Source: Clostridiales bacterium
Lineage (GTDB): Bacteria; Bacillota; Clostridia; Christensenellales; CAG-138
Length of the DNA: 64,000 bases
Assembly (NCBI GenBank): GCA_019416935.1
Contig: DXWI01000014.1
Span: 1 to 64,000, forward strand
Direction of reading: 5' to 3'
Below are positions 25,735 to 33,845 of the stretch, piece by piece. The notes beneath the pieces were generated by a model that was given only the letters and a program-made list of their open reading frames with translations, was not told where the DNA came from and ran no database searches. How positions within the stretch are numbered: position 1 is the first letter of the stretch; each line of letters opens with the position of its first letter. A program made the position numbers and the translations under genes.

Positions 25735-26583
25735 CTATATTTTGGGAGAAATATAGTTGATCGTTTTTAGCGTATAGACCGTCACAAAGGCCGTAGGGTC
25801 CGTTTTCTCCAAGTATTTCATCAATCGCAGGTATTCGCTCCGGTCAACAACGACCTGGATTTCCATTCGGCGGACCATTTCTCCATAGGCACCATAGGCT
25901 TCATAGACCGTAGCGCCGGAGTGCATTTCATAAACGATATACTGCCGGATCTCGTCAAAATGGTTGGAGATGATGCATACTTTTTTCTTTTCGTTCAGGC
26001 CGAAGATAAACTGATCGAGAATGATCCCGTTAAGATACGTGCCAATCAGGGAGACGATCACCGTCTTGTAGTCATAACACAACAAGGATAACAAAGCGAT
26101 TGCGATTCCGCTTGCCGACATGGCGGTTCCAAGCTCCATCCGGAGATACTTGTTCAGAATCTTTGCAATGATATCCAGCCCGCCGGAGGAAGCGTTCCGA
26201 ACAAACAGCATGGACAGGCCGATACTCACCACAAAGCAGTAACAAAGCATGTCCAAAAACGCATCGCTTGTCAGGGATTGGAAATTTGGGAACAGCCGCT
26301 CAAAGCCCCAAAGGAACAGCGGCATCAGGAGCGAAGCGAATATGGTTTTGAACCCAAATTCATTTCCGATCAGAGCAAAGCCAAGAATCAGGCAAAGTAT
26401 GTTTAGAATAAGAGTAATGCCCGATACCTCTATTGGAATATAGTGGCTCAGCACCACCGCGAGGCCGGATATAGAGCCAACCGCAAGATTGCTTGGAATG
26501 AGGAAAAAGAATACTGCGGCGGCAATGATCAGCGTGCCGACTGCGATCAAAACATATTCTCGGGGAGATTGGCTTTTCTTCAT
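25735..26583 (-). CDS. YitT-family membrane protein with DUF2179 domain
   Basis: This 282-residue protein has five or six membrane helices in residues ~10-190 ('YVLIAVGTLIIAAAVFFFLI', 'GSISGLAVVLSHYI', 'ASSGGLDIIAKIL'). The soluble C-terminal DUF2179 domain (~200-280) has 'MHSGATVYEAYGAYGEMVRR', the conserved 'G.T...g.GaY' turn. The substrate is unknown. These proteins are common in Firmicutes, often several per genome. It is transcribed away from the redox island and is probably monocistronic. Confidence 0.85.
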   Translation of the reverse strand: MKKSQSPREYVLIAVGTLIIAAAVFFFLIPSNLAVGSISGLAVVLSHYIPIEVSGITLILNILCLILGFALIGNEFGFKTIFASLLMPLFLWGFERLFPNFQSLTSDAFLDMLCYCFVVSIGLSMLFVRNASSGGLDIIAKILNKYLRMELGTAMSASGIAIALLSLLCYDYKTVIVSLIGTYLNGIILDQFIFGLNEKKKVCIISNHFDEIRQYIVYEMHSGATVYEAYGAYGEMVRRMEIQVVVDRSEYLRLMKYLEKTDPTAFVTVYTLKTINYISPKI

Positions 26584-26790
26584 ACTACTATTACCCTAAA
26601 AATTTGCCTTTGGCATACACAAGGTAGCACAAAAATCATCGTTTTACAAGGAGATTCAACATACAATCAAAATTTGCGCCTATACAAAAGCACTGCGCTT
26701 GTATGACAGCGGGCAAAACGCGGCACGGATGCCGTTGATACGCCAAAAACCGCCCGCTGTTTCCTGCCTGCGGCGCACGCTGTTCTGCAT

Positions 26791-26832
26791 CGTGATTTTA
26801 TCACGGAAGGCGGATGGACTTTGCGATATATT
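26791..26832 (+). promoter_or_regulatory. CRP-type operator A and -10 box upstream of the ferredoxin operon
   Basis: The perfect 15-bp palindrome CGTGAT-TTT-ATCACG lies at 26791-26805 and a TATATT -10 at 26827-26832. The implied start near 26839 puts the operator centre at about -41, the class II activator position for CRP/FNR proteins. There is no good -35 box, which fits activator dependence. The same palindrome recurs at 29039 and, in degenerate form, at 27746. Confidence 0.7.
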
Positions 26833-26863
26833 GTTCAAAACAAGTTCGAGGGGGGATTGGCCG

Positions 26864-27076
26864 GTGAGTGAAGAGAAACAAAAAAACCGGAGGGCCTGCG
26901 TAGAGGAGGATGCATGCGTGGCCTGCGGCTGCTGCGTCAAGGTTTGCCCGTTGTCCGCGATCGAGGTGTGGAGGGGCATGTTCGCAAGGGTGGACACATT
27001 GCGCTGCGTCGGCTGCGGCAGGTGCAGCAGGGAATGCCCCGCCAGTGTGATAACCATTCAAGAGGTGCTCGCATGA
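26864..27076 (+). CDS. 2[4Fe-4S] ferredoxin
   Basis: Start chosen at GTG 26864, with GGGGGG upstream and a ~25-nt leader from the predicted promoter. Longer readings pass through the promoter. The 70-residue protein has two C-x2-C-x2-C-x3-C-P clusters, 'CVACGCCVKVCPLSAIEV' and 'CVGCGRCSRECPASVITI'. The N-terminus is hydrophilic with no signal, so it is cytoplasmic. Its stop overlaps the start of the NapH-like membrane protein, implying electron transfer between the two. Confidence 0.88.
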   Translation: MSEEKQKNRRACVEEDACVACGCCVKVCPLSAIEVWRGMFARVDTLRCVGCGRCSRECPASVITIQEVLA

Positions 27077-27687
27077 AACGGAACACAAAATGGTATTCGT
27101 ATCTTTGGATTGCGTCGGTCATCTATCTGGCGCTGGGTTTTTTCAATATCCTGTTTGCGTGGCTGGGACTATTCTGTTTTTTCATTCCGCTGGGAATTGC
27201 GGTGGCCAAGGGCAGCAAGGCCTATTGCAACCGCTACTGCGGCAGGGGCCAGCTGTTCGCGATCCTTGGCGGAACGCTCGGCCTGTCCCGACAAAAGGAT
27301 ATGCCCAAGTGGATGAAGAGCAAGGCGTTTCGTTACGGCTTTTTGAGCTTCTTTTTGGCCATGTTCCTTTTGATGCTGTGGAACACCGGCCTGGTCTTTG
27401 CCGGCGTTCGGGATCTGGGGCAAACGGTGACGCTGCTGTGGACGTTCAAATTGCCATGGCATTGGGCGTATCACGGTACGCTGCTGCATCCGGGCGTGGC
27501 ACAATTTGCGTTTGGATTCTATGGCGTTATGCTGACCTCCACGGTGCTGGGCCTGCTGACCATGCTTCTGTTCAAACCCAGAAGCTGGTGCGTATACTGC
27601 CCGATGGGAACGATGACGCAGATGATCTGTAAAGCGAAGAACAAAAAGCAATCGGCAGATCGCAGCGCGGCGCCGGCGGACATGTGA
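27073..27687 (+). CDS. NapH/MauN-like 4Fe-4S membrane protein
   Basis: Start at ATG 27073, overlapping the ferredoxin stop. The 204-residue protein has four or more membrane helices ('YLWIASVIYLALGFFNILFA', 'LGLFCFFIPLGIAV', 'FLSFFLAMFLLMLW', 'VMLTSTVLGLLTMLLF'). Two Cys motifs lie on the same side, 'AYCNRYCGRGQLFAI' and 'SWCVYCPMGTMTQMIC', as in the NapH/RnfC-linked quinol or ferredoxin relay family. It could pass electrons from the ferredoxin into or across the membrane. Confidence 0.8.
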   Translation: MKRNTKWYSYLWIASVIYLALGFFNILFAWLGLFCFFIPLGIAVAKGSKAYCNRYCGRGQLFAILGGTLGLSRQKDMPKWMKSKAFRYGFLSFFLAMFLLMLWNTGLVFAGVRDLGQTVTLLWTFKLPWHWAYHGTLLHPGVAQFAFGFYGVMLTSTVLGLLTMLLFKPRSWCVYCPMGTMTQMICKAKNKKQSADRSAAPADM

Positions 27688-27745
27688 CGCTCCGATGGGA
27701 TCGATTGCCGCGCCGCATGGAGCGCGGCAGCGCCGGCTGATATTT

Positions 27746-27788
27746 GGTGACGAAATCACGGTAAACAGGGCGCGGCCTATGCTATACT
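27746..27788 (+). promoter_or_regulatory. CRP-type operator B and trxA promoter
   Basis: GGTGAC-GAA-ATCACG at 27746-27760 keeps the GTGA-N5-TCAC core of the other two sites. TATACT at 27783-27788 is the -10, with an expected start near 27795. The operator centre is again about 42 bp upstream of the start, the class II activator position. Confidence 0.65.
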
Positions 27789-27822
27789 GACATTATCAAA
27801 AGAAACAAAGGAGGAAAAAACA

Positions 27823-28131
27823 ATGCAAGTTGCGAATATTACGGAAACCAATTTTCAGCAGGAGGTCTTGAACAGCCCAAAGCCCGTCCTCGTCGATTTC
27901 TGGGCTGCATGGTGCGGACCGTGCCGGATGCTCTCGCCGGTCGTCGATCAGATTGCGGAGGAGAGAACCGATATCAAGGTTGCAAAGATCAATGTGGACG
28001 AACAACCGGGACTTGCATCCAGATTTCAGATCATGAGCATTCCGACGCTGCTGTTGTTTGTGGATGGGAAGGTCGTCAAAAAAACGATGGGCGTACAGCC
28101 AAAGCGCAGTATCCTTGCGATGCTTTCCTGA
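27823..28131 (+). CDS. trxA: thioredoxin
   Basis: This 102-residue protein is a full-length thioredoxin. 'VLVDFWAAWCGPCRMLSPVV' carries the redox CGPC (Cys-32/35 equivalents) and the buried Asp; 'IMSIPTLLLFVDGKVVKK' holds the cis-Pro loop. AAAGGAGG precedes the start. It has no signal peptide. It sits in the redox island with its own operator-controlled promoter and is followed by a hairpin shared with the convergent regulator gene. It supplies reducing power, here plausibly to CcdA. Confidence 0.95.
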   Translation: MQVANITETNFQQEVLNSPKPVLVDFWAAWCGPCRMLSPVVDQIAEERTDIKVAKINVDEQPGLASRFQIMSIPTLLLFVDGKVVKKTMGVQPKRSILAMLS

Positions 28132-28149
28132 AACCGGGCAAAGGAACAG

Positions 28150-28183
28150 GCGGCATCCGGCTTGATAGCCGGACGCCGCCGCG
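28150..28183. terminator. bidirectional terminator between trxA and the CRP-type regulator
   Basis: GGCGGCATCCGGC, a short loop, GCCGGACGCCGCC form a very stable GC-rich hairpin between the convergent genes. The T-tract is poor on both strands, so efficiency is uncertain. Confidence 0.6.
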
Positions 28184-28185
28184 TA

Positions 28186-28842
28186 TTATCGGCAAAGGGC
28201 CTCAAGCCGCTTGACGTCGGTCAATTCGATCGAGCCGCGCGAGAGCCGGAGCATGCCCTGCGACTGGAAATAGCGCAGCATACGGGTGATTACCTCGCGC
28301 GCGGTGCCCAGATGGGCGGCGATCCGTTCGTGCGTTATTTTCAGAACGGAATTTTGCTCCAACCGGCTTTCCTCCACTAGAAATGCGGCCAGACGCGCGT
28401 CCTGCCGCTTCCACATGATCTGCTCGATCAGCCACATGACCTCGGAGAACCGGCCGGCCATAATCTCATTGGTATAGTTCGCGACGGGGGCGGACTCCTT
28501 CATGATCTGCATATAGACTTCTGCCGGGACGATCCAGATATCCGAATCCTTTTCCGCTTCGATCGTGATATCAAACTGGATGTTCCGCATCATACAGGCG
28601 GCGGAGAACAGGCAGATATCCATGTCAAACAAGCGATAGATCGTGATCTCCCGCCCGTCTTCCGACAGGATGAACGCGCGCAGCTGTCCGGCGTTGATGA
28701 GCAGCAGTCCCGTGCAATCCGCAGATCCGTTATGAATGATCGTTCCCTTGGCAACGCGTTTCAGCGCGACGGCAGCTTGAAGTCTGTCCTGCTGCGCTTC
28801 GTTCAGCGCATTCCACAGGGGAAATGCTTCGGCAAAGTCCAT
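28186..28842 (-). CDS. CRP/FNR-family transcription regulator
   Basis: Start chosen at ATG 28842 (MDFAEAFPLWNALNEAQQDR), eight bases after GGGAGG. The 218-residue protein has a cyclic-nucleotide-binding-type beta barrel (residues ~15-120). Its Cys residues, 'SADCTGLLL' and 'MDICLFSAACMMRN', could be redox- or metal-sensing. The dimer helix is followed by an HTH, 'ITHERIAAHLGTAREVITRM'. The recognition helix R-E-x3-R matches CRP residues that read GTGA half-sites. This fits the GTGA-N5-TCAC palindromes upstream of the three neighbouring units, which it probably activates. Confidence 0.88.
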   Translation of the reverse strand: MDFAEAFPLWNALNEAQQDRLQAAVALKRVAKGTIIHNGSADCTGLLLINAGQLRAFILSEDGREITIYRLFDMDICLFSAACMMRNIQFDITIEAEKDSDIWIVPAEVYMQIMKESAPVANYTNEIMAGRFSEVMWLIEQIMWKRQDARLAAFLVEESRLEQNSVLKITHERIAAHLGTAREVITRMLRYFQSQGMLRLSRGSIELTDVKRLEALCR

Positions 28843-28867
28843 GATGCGATCCTCCCTTGCTGCCATC

Positions 28868-28897
28868 AGTATACGGTAAGGGGTTGGCCCCTGTCAA
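28868..28897 (-). promoter_or_regulatory. promoter of the CRP-type regulator
   Basis: Minus strand: TTGACA (28892-28897), an 18-bp spacer and TATACT (28868-28873), giving a start about 20 bp before the ATG at 28842. The spacer contains GGGGCCAACCCC, a small inverted repeat. No copy of the GTGA palindrome overlaps it, so direct autoregulation is not evident. Confidence 0.7.
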
Positions 28898-29038
28898 TTT
28901 CATTGCCGGAGGCCGGCAAAAAACGGCGTTGCTGCAGCGGGTGGCGCAAACGGCCGACTGTTCCGATACGGGTCAGTGCGTAGCCGCGATGGTCTATCTG
29001 TCGATATGGAGGGAAAGAGCATCACTTGGTTTCCTTTG

Positions 29039-29079
29039 CGTGATGTTATCACGGAATAGCGTAGGATTTTTGGTATACT
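29039..29079 (+). promoter_or_regulatory. CRP-type operator C and promoter of the DUF6132-ccdA-tlpA operon
   Basis: The perfect palindrome CGTGAT-GTT-ATCACG lies at 29039-29053 and TATACT at 29074-29079, with a start near 29086. The operator centre is about -40. A leader of about 165 nt with several CCGG-rich inverted repeats (29095-29230) follows before the first start codon; its role is unknown. Confidence 0.7.
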
Positions 29080-29250
29080 ACCATTAGGATCAAAGCGGAA
29101 TACGCTACGGGCGGACCGCCGGAACAACGGAACGCACTGCCGCAGCGATAACCGGCCGGGATGCTGCGGGATAAACCGGACCGCCGCGCAGATACCCGTG
29201 CGAAACCGGCGGTTTGCAGGAAATGAGATTTTGGAAAGGACGGAACGCAA

Positions 29251-29445
29251 ATGAAACGGACGATCAGGAGAATGGGGAAACCCCTGTTGTTTGCAGCGCT
29301 GGGCGCCGGCGGCGGATACCTCTTCTATCGATTCTTTGGATGTGCAGGCGGCTGCGCCATCACCTCCAGCCCGCTGCTCACGATGCTGACGGGCGCGCTC
29401 ATCGGCTTGCTGCTGCTGCCGTCCGGCGCGGAGAAAGGAGCGTAA
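29251..29445 (+). CDS. DUF6132-like small membrane protein
   Basis: This 64-residue protein starts MKRTIRRMGKPLLFAALGAG. It has a basic N-terminus, a helix, then 'YRFFGCAGGCAITSSPLLTM' with two cysteines and a second helix. Small proteins of this type accompany CcdA/TlpA genes in anaerobes. The C-x3-C pair between two membrane helices suggests a thiol-exchange or metal-binding role. AAAGGACGG precedes the start, and ccdA follows 3 bp later. Confidence 0.65.
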   Translation: MKRTIRRMGKPLLFAALGAGGGYLFYRFFGCAGGCAITSSPLLTMLTGALIGLLLLPSGAEKGA

Positions 29446-29448
29446 CCC

Positions 29449-30111
29449 ATGCAATATTTCGTGTCGTTTCTGGAGGGCATCATCACGTTCGTATCCCCCT
29501 GCCTGCTGCCCATGCTGCCCGTGTACCTGTCCTATTTTGCGGGCGGTGGAGAGCGCAGCACCCGCAAAACGGCGGTCAGCGCGCTTGGCTTTGTCGCGGG
29601 TTTTACGGTGGTGTTCGTTGCGCTTGGCGCTTTGGCCGGTACGCTGGGCGGGTTTTTGAAGGCGCACCAGACGGCGGTGAACATCGTTTCAGGCCTGATC
29701 GTGGTGTTCTTCGGCCTGAGTTTTTTGGGCGTTGTCCGACTGAACGTGTTCAAGGGAAGCCGCGGCGGCATGCAGAACGGAGAGGCCGGTTTTTTCTCGA
29801 CCATGGTCTTTGGCATGGTGTTTTCCGTCGGCTGGACGCCGTGCGTCGGCGCGTTTCTCGGTTCGGCGCTCATGTTGGCCTCTCAGCAGGGGCAGACTGC
29901 CGTCGGGATGCTCATGCTGCTCTGCTATTCGCTGGGACTTGGAATTCCGTTTCTGCTGAGCGCGCTGCTCATCGACAAGCTGAAATCCACGTTCGATTTT
30001 ATCAAGCGCAATTATGCGATCATCAATACCGTCAGCGGCATTCTGCTCATCCTTGTGGGCGTGCTGATGGCGACGGGGCTGTTTGGCAGACTGCTCAGCC
30101 TGCTGAGCTAA
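29449..30111 (+). CDS. ccdA: CcdA-family thiol-disulfide transporter
   Basis: This 220-residue polytopic protein has six predicted membrane helices in two similar halves. Each half carries one redox Cys next to Pro: 'FVSPCLLPMLPVYLSYFAGG' and 'SVGWTPCVGAFLGS'. This is the CcdA/DsbD-beta fold, which takes electrons from cytoplasmic thioredoxin and passes them to an extracytoplasmic thioredoxin-like partner. The gene is flanked by a Cys-rich small protein and a TlpA-like protein, exactly such a partner. Confidence 0.9.
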   Translation: MQYFVSFLEGIITFVSPCLLPMLPVYLSYFAGGGERSTRKTAVSALGFVAGFTVVFVALGALAGTLGGFLKAHQTAVNIVSGLIVVFFGLSFLGVVRLNVFKGSRGGMQNGEAGFFSTMVFGMVFSVGWTPCVGAFLGSALMLASQQGQTAVGMLMLLCYSLGLGIPFLLSALLIDKLKSTFDFIKRNYAIINTVSGILLILVGVLMATGLFGRLLSLLS

Positions 30112-30123
30112 GGAGGAAAAGAG

Positions 30124-30717
30124 ATGAATAAAAAACTGAAATTCGGGCTTGCCACGGCGCTGATGATCCTGCTGCTGGTGGGGGCGGGCGCACTGTACCG
30201 GCATTTGAGCGCAGGAATGGAGACTGCGCCCCTGCCTGAGAGCTCCGCAGCGACCGGTACGCCCGATCCCGCGGCAACGGAGCAGCCGAAAGCGCCGGAT
30301 TTCACCGCGTATGATGCGGAAGGAAACGAGGTAGCGCTCTCTTCCTATCTGGGAGAACCCATTGTGCTCAACTTCTGGGCAAGCTGGTGCGGACCATGCC
30401 GCAGTGAAATGCCCGATTTTCAGACGGCGTATGAACTGTACGGGGATGAGATTCACTTTGTACTGGTCAACATGACCGATGGTGCGCGTGAAACCAAGGA
30501 GACGGCGATGCGGTTTGTGGAGGAGCAGGGGTTTACATTCCCGGTGCTTTTTGATGAGCGAAGCGATGCGGCGATTGCTTACAGTGTGCGCACCCTTCCC
30601 GCAACGTACTTCATCGATGCCGGCGGCTACGCCGTTGCAGCAGCCAGAGGTATGTTGAATCTGGAGACGCTCGAACGGGGCATCGGCATGATACGGGGGG
30701 AGACGGTCGGAGAGTAA
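30124..30717 (+). CDS. TlpA/ResA-like extracytoplasmic thiol-disulfide oxidoreductase
   Basis: This 197-residue protein has an N-terminal membrane anchor ('FGLATALMILLLVGAGALYR') and a Pro/Ala/Thr linker. The thioredoxin fold follows, with 'VLNFWASWCGPCRSEMPDFQ' (active CGPC) and 'VRTLPATYFIDAGGYAVAAA' (cis-Pro). AGGAGG precedes the start, 12 bp after ccdA. It is expected outside the cell membrane, reduced by CcdA. No cytochrome c maturation genes are visible nearby, so the client is unknown. Confidence 0.88.
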   Translation: MNKKLKFGLATALMILLLVGAGALYRHLSAGMETAPLPESSAATGTPDPAATEQPKAPDFTAYDAEGNEVALSSYLGEPIVLNFWASWCGPCRSEMPDFQTAYELYGDEIHFVLVNMTDGARETKETAMRFVEEQGFTFPVLFDERSDAAIAYSVRTLPATYFIDAGGYAVAAARGMLNLETLERGIGMIRGETVGE

Positions 30718-31030
30718 AAGCCGTTCCCTGTTCGGACGCGGACGCACCCGCCTGTGCAACGCATTCCTCCGGCCTTACGCCGTCCGACTCGTGTTGTGGG
30801 GAAAGGGGAGCGCAGCGGGGGAACTCAAAACAGAACGCCGTGGCAGCTTGTCCCTATACAGGATCAGTGCATATTCGGGGCGCGCAGCGGACGGGGGACC
30901 CGAGACAGAACGCCGGGCTGTTACGAGAGCGAAAGAACCCGCCGTCTGATCGCGTGCATGCCGTACCGGGAAAAGGGCCGCGGAGATACGGCGGTCGATG
31001 CTCTCGCACGGGCAAACGGGCCGCCGGCCC
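30718..31030. other. 313 bp without a supported gene
   Basis: This is the convergent intergenic region between the tlpA-like and LacI-family genes. It contains two imperfect copies of a unit ending ACAGAACGCCG (around 30818-30840 and 30893-30915). I see no ORF with a ribosome binding site and no clear terminator with a T-tract. Confidence 0.5.
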
Positions 31031-32059
31031 TCATCGGACGGTTTCGCGGATCACCAGCTTTGGCTCGAGTATGGTATTGACATGGCGGCGCGTGGGATCC
31101 ATGATGCTGCCGTAGAGGATCTCCGCGGCCATGCTCCCCATCTCATAGATGCACTGATCCACCGTGGTCAGCGGCGGCGATGAAACGGCTGCGGTGAAAA
31201 TATTATCGAATCCCGCTACCGAGATTTCTTCCGGCACGCGGATGCTAAGCTCCTGCAGCCGGTGCAGCACGCCAATGGCCGTCATGTCGTTGCCGCAGAA
31301 CACCGCTTCGGGCAGCGTTCGGCAAGCCTCGGCCATCCGGTCAAACAGGCGCATGCCCATATGGTACGGGGAAATAAAATCCTTTGCGGAGGGCTCGTCC
31401 TCCGAGAGAAACACAAGACCCTTGTCATAGGCAATGCCGTGCTTTTCCAACGCCTTGCGGTAGCCAAGGTGCGTTTGCACGCGGCTGTAGCGGTTCAGCG
31501 GCGCGCCCAGATAAGCGATCCGGCGCATGCCCCGCTCGATGAAGTATTGCGTCATGATCTCGCCGCAGTGTGCATAGTTTACGCAGATGGTGGAGCGATT
31601 GCCCGCAGAGGGCAGCTCCATGACGACAAGCGGCGCATCGGATCGCAGCAACGGCTGCAAATGCCTTAGATCATCGCATACCGGGGAGATAATCGTTTTC
31701 AGGGAACTCCTGCGGGAGAGCTCGTTTACCAACTGCCGCTCCAGCTGCACGTCCCCCTTCGTGTTCATGAGCAGCGTGTTGAACCCGAACATGCGCAGCG
31801 AGGTTTCCAGCCCGGAGAGCAGCGCCACATAAAAGGGGTTGGAGAGGTTTGGCAGCATGACCACTACATCCTGCTCGGAGGGGCGCGGTTTTCCCTTGGA
31901 TGCATAGTGCAGCCGGTCAGCTGCTGCAAGCACGCGCTTGCGCGCCCCGTCGGAGACCGGGTATGCGGCGTTGCTCAACACGCGCGATACGGTTGCCGGC
32001 GATACCTTTGCCAAATGTGCGATATCGTAGATGGTAGCGCCGTCTTTTCTGTGGTTCAT
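31031..32059 (-). CDS. LacI-family transcription regulator
   Basis: Start chosen at ATG 32059 (MNHRKDGATIYDIAHLAKVS), with GGAGG nine bases upstream. The 342-residue protein has the LacI HTH 'TIYDIAHLAKVSPATVSRVL' with hinge helix '...VLAAADRLHYA', then a periplasmic-binding-type sensor domain ('VVVMLPNLSNPFYVALLSGL', 'VFCGNDMTAIGVLHRL'). A -10-like TATAAT lies on the minus strand at 32166-32171. No sugar genes are adjacent, so ligand and targets are unknown. Confidence 0.88.
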   Translation of the reverse strand: MNHRKDGATIYDIAHLAKVSPATVSRVLSNAAYPVSDGARKRVLAAADRLHYASKGKPRPSEQDVVVMLPNLSNPFYVALLSGLETSLRMFGFNTLLMNTKGDVQLERQLVNELSRRSSLKTIISPVCDDLRHLQPLLRSDAPLVVMELPSAGNRSTICVNYAHCGEIMTQYFIERGMRRIAYLGAPLNRYSRVQTHLGYRKALEKHGIAYDKGLVFLSEDEPSAKDFISPYHMGMRLFDRMAEACRTLPEAVFCGNDMTAIGVLHRLQELSIRVPEEISVAGFDNIFTAAVSSPPLTTVDQCIYEMGSMAAEILYGSIMDPTRRHVNTILEPKLVIRETVR

Positions 32060-32328
32060 CCCAGTCCTCCCAATCTTTGTCGTTTGCGCAAAAATCTGCA
32101 TTTGGAGCGGAACGCGAAAGCGAAGTGCCCGTTCTTCCATATGGTTTCTAATTATTTCTATTGCTATTATACAGAAGCACGAACGAAAAGGGAAGTTTTT
32201 ACGCCAAATTGATTTTTGCTTTCCAACGAAGCGGGTATTTCAAAACATCTTTTGAAGAATCGCCGCAGCCGTCCGCATTCGGATGACCGCGGCGATACAC
32301 ACGGGGCGTCGGCGGATTTGAACGAGCA

Positions 32329-33231
32329 TTAAGCCTGCAACAGCCGAATGTAGTGGTTCGCCTCCCGCAGCACATGGTCTGCAAGCAGCGGCAGGATCAG
32401 GGAACGGATTTTGCACTCCTCGATTCCCTTCGTTCCGGCGGCTTTGAAATCGCGGAACCGGATGGTTTCCGTCAATGCGTTGAAGCCGCCGCCCGTATTG
32501 GCTCGATCCTGCGCCCGACAGCTGGTGGATAATAGCCGCGCATAGTCCTTGGCAAACGAATCGGCCGTTTTCAGCAGCTCATTTTCGCAGGGGTCCAGCA
32601 ATCCGCGGATAAACAGCGCGTGCTCCATCATGATCTGGTTCCAGAATTGTTCGGTTTGGCGCATGGACTGCGGCTCGACAATCCCTTCATTTTCCAGCCG
32701 AAATACAAAATTCCGGTACAATTTTGCCTCGCGGGTGATGTGCTCGATCAATAGCGGATAGTTCATGGTGAACATCCGGCAGTCCAAAACCCGCTTGAGA
32801 ATAGTCTCTTTGAGCGCAATCAATCCATCCAGCAGCCTGAGCGCCGTGCGATTGAGCATACTGACCTGCCGGAACAACTCCGGACGAATGACGGGGGATT
32901 CGCTGCAGCGCAGCCTCGCTTCCCTTGCCGTGATATCCTGATTGATCTTGATTCCGGTAAAGCGTTCCGTTTGCTGTTCCGCCCTCGCGGTGAATTCGGT
33001 GAACAATTCTCCGGACCGGCTGACCGGCTGACCGATCAGGCCGTCCCCCAAAACGACGGCCTGACAAAGCAACTTTTCGAATTCTTGTTTATAGAACTCC
33101 GCTTCCCTTGCAAAGGAAGCGTCGACGGGTGCAAATCCGGCTCTGAGAAACAGCGAGTGTTCCTTCATAATCCGGGCAAAGAACAGGTGCAGTTCCAACG
33201 ACTGCACGATGCGGTTTTCCTCCTGGTGCAT
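32329..33231 (-). CDS. DUF2935 protein (ferritin/hemerythrin-like helical bundles)
   Basis: Start chosen at ATG 33231 (MHQEENRIVQSLELHLFFAR), with GGAGG nine bases upstream. The 300-residue protein has two tandem helical bundles. The first carries 'LFFARIMKEHSLFLRAGFAP' and the second 'FWNQIMMEHALFIRGLLDPC'; the repeated 'h(M/E)EH.lF.rg' motif is the DUF2935 metal-ligand pattern. 'YPLLIEHITREAKLYRNFVF' supplies further E/H ligands. Family members probably bind two metals. The function is unknown, though anaerobe and spore-former distribution suggests oxidative protection. Confidence 0.85.
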   Translation of the reverse strand: MHQEENRIVQSLELHLFFARIMKEHSLFLRAGFAPVDASFAREAEFYKQEFEKLLCQAVVLGDGLIGQPVSRSGELFTEFTARAEQQTERFTGIKINQDITAREARLRCSESPVIRPELFRQVSMLNRTALRLLDGLIALKETILKRVLDCRMFTMNYPLLIEHITREAKLYRNFVFRLENEGIVEPQSMRQTEQFWNQIMMEHALFIRGLLDPCENELLKTADSFAKDYARLLSTSCRAQDRANTGGGFNALTETIRFRDFKAAGTKGIEECKIRSLILPLLADHVLREANHYIRLLQA

Positions 33232-33680
33232 GGATGGCGTCCTCCCAATATCGTTCGATACTTCCATACTATGAAGGAGCTCTGGATTTTGTCAGCGATG
33301 CCCTGCGCCGGGAATGGCGCGCATGTTTCCAGAAAGATGCAGCGCTTTCATGGAGCGTTTTTGGACAGAATGGCAAGACGCTACCTGTCCGGCGCCGCCT
33401 TCGCAGGAAAACCGTGCTTGAACGGGGCGCGGATGGGGGGATACGGCTGGGTAAAGGGTAAAAAACCAAACTGTGGCCGTGGAAATCGAGAGGTTCCGGC
33501 TGCGGCTGGCGGTGCCGGCGCGGGAAGAACCGGCGCAAAACAAAGACATGGAACATATAAAGACAGCAGATCGCCCGAAGCGTTCGCTCCGGACGGTCTG
33601 CCTGCCGCCTGCCTGTGCCCACAAGCTGTTTGCGAGAGGCACTTTCTATGCCGATGGGAGAACGATGGCGAAAAAGCGCC
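33232..33680. other. 449 bp without a supported gene
   Basis: This lies between the DUF2935 start and the end of a small membrane gene, both on the minus strand. Overlapping frames exist on both strands but none has a ribosome binding site, family signature or consistent codon bias. The stretch just upstream of 33231 should contain the DUF2935 promoter, which I cannot place with confidence. Confidence 0.5.
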
Positions 33681-33845
33681 CTATGCCTCCATCGCCCCTT
33701 GCGCTGCCTCCAACTGCTTTTCCGCCTTCATGATCGGCCACCATTCTGTAAACGCCAGAACGATCGGAACGCCCAGGCCGATGATGGACATGCAAAGGCA
33801 GTTGATAAATTCTTTTCTTGCCTCGATATACGTTTTACTGTGCAT
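33681..33845 (-). CDS. 54-residue membrane peptide
   Basis: The ATG at 33845 has AAAGGAG nine bases upstream. The product starts MHSKTYIEARKEFINCLCMS and has one hydrophobic helix ('IIGLGVPIVLAFTEWWPI'). It ends in a charged amphipathic helix ('KAEKQLEAAQGAMEA'). A TATAAT-like element on the minus strand near 33942-33952 could drive it. No family is recognised. Confidence 0.6.
   Translation of the reverse strand: MHSKTYIEARKEFINCLCMSIIGLGVPIVLAFTEWWPIMKAEKQLEAAQGAMEA

Noticed and set aside
26791..26805. FNR box (TTGAT-N4-ATCAA) assignment for the palindromes
   Set aside because: The half-sites are GTGA/TCAC with N5 spacing, not TTGAT/ATCAA, and the regulator lacks the FNR cysteine pattern.
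30818..30915. Insertion-sequence end near two copies of ACAGAACGCCG
   Set aside because: Only two imperfect copies in direct orientation, with no transposase or inverted ends.
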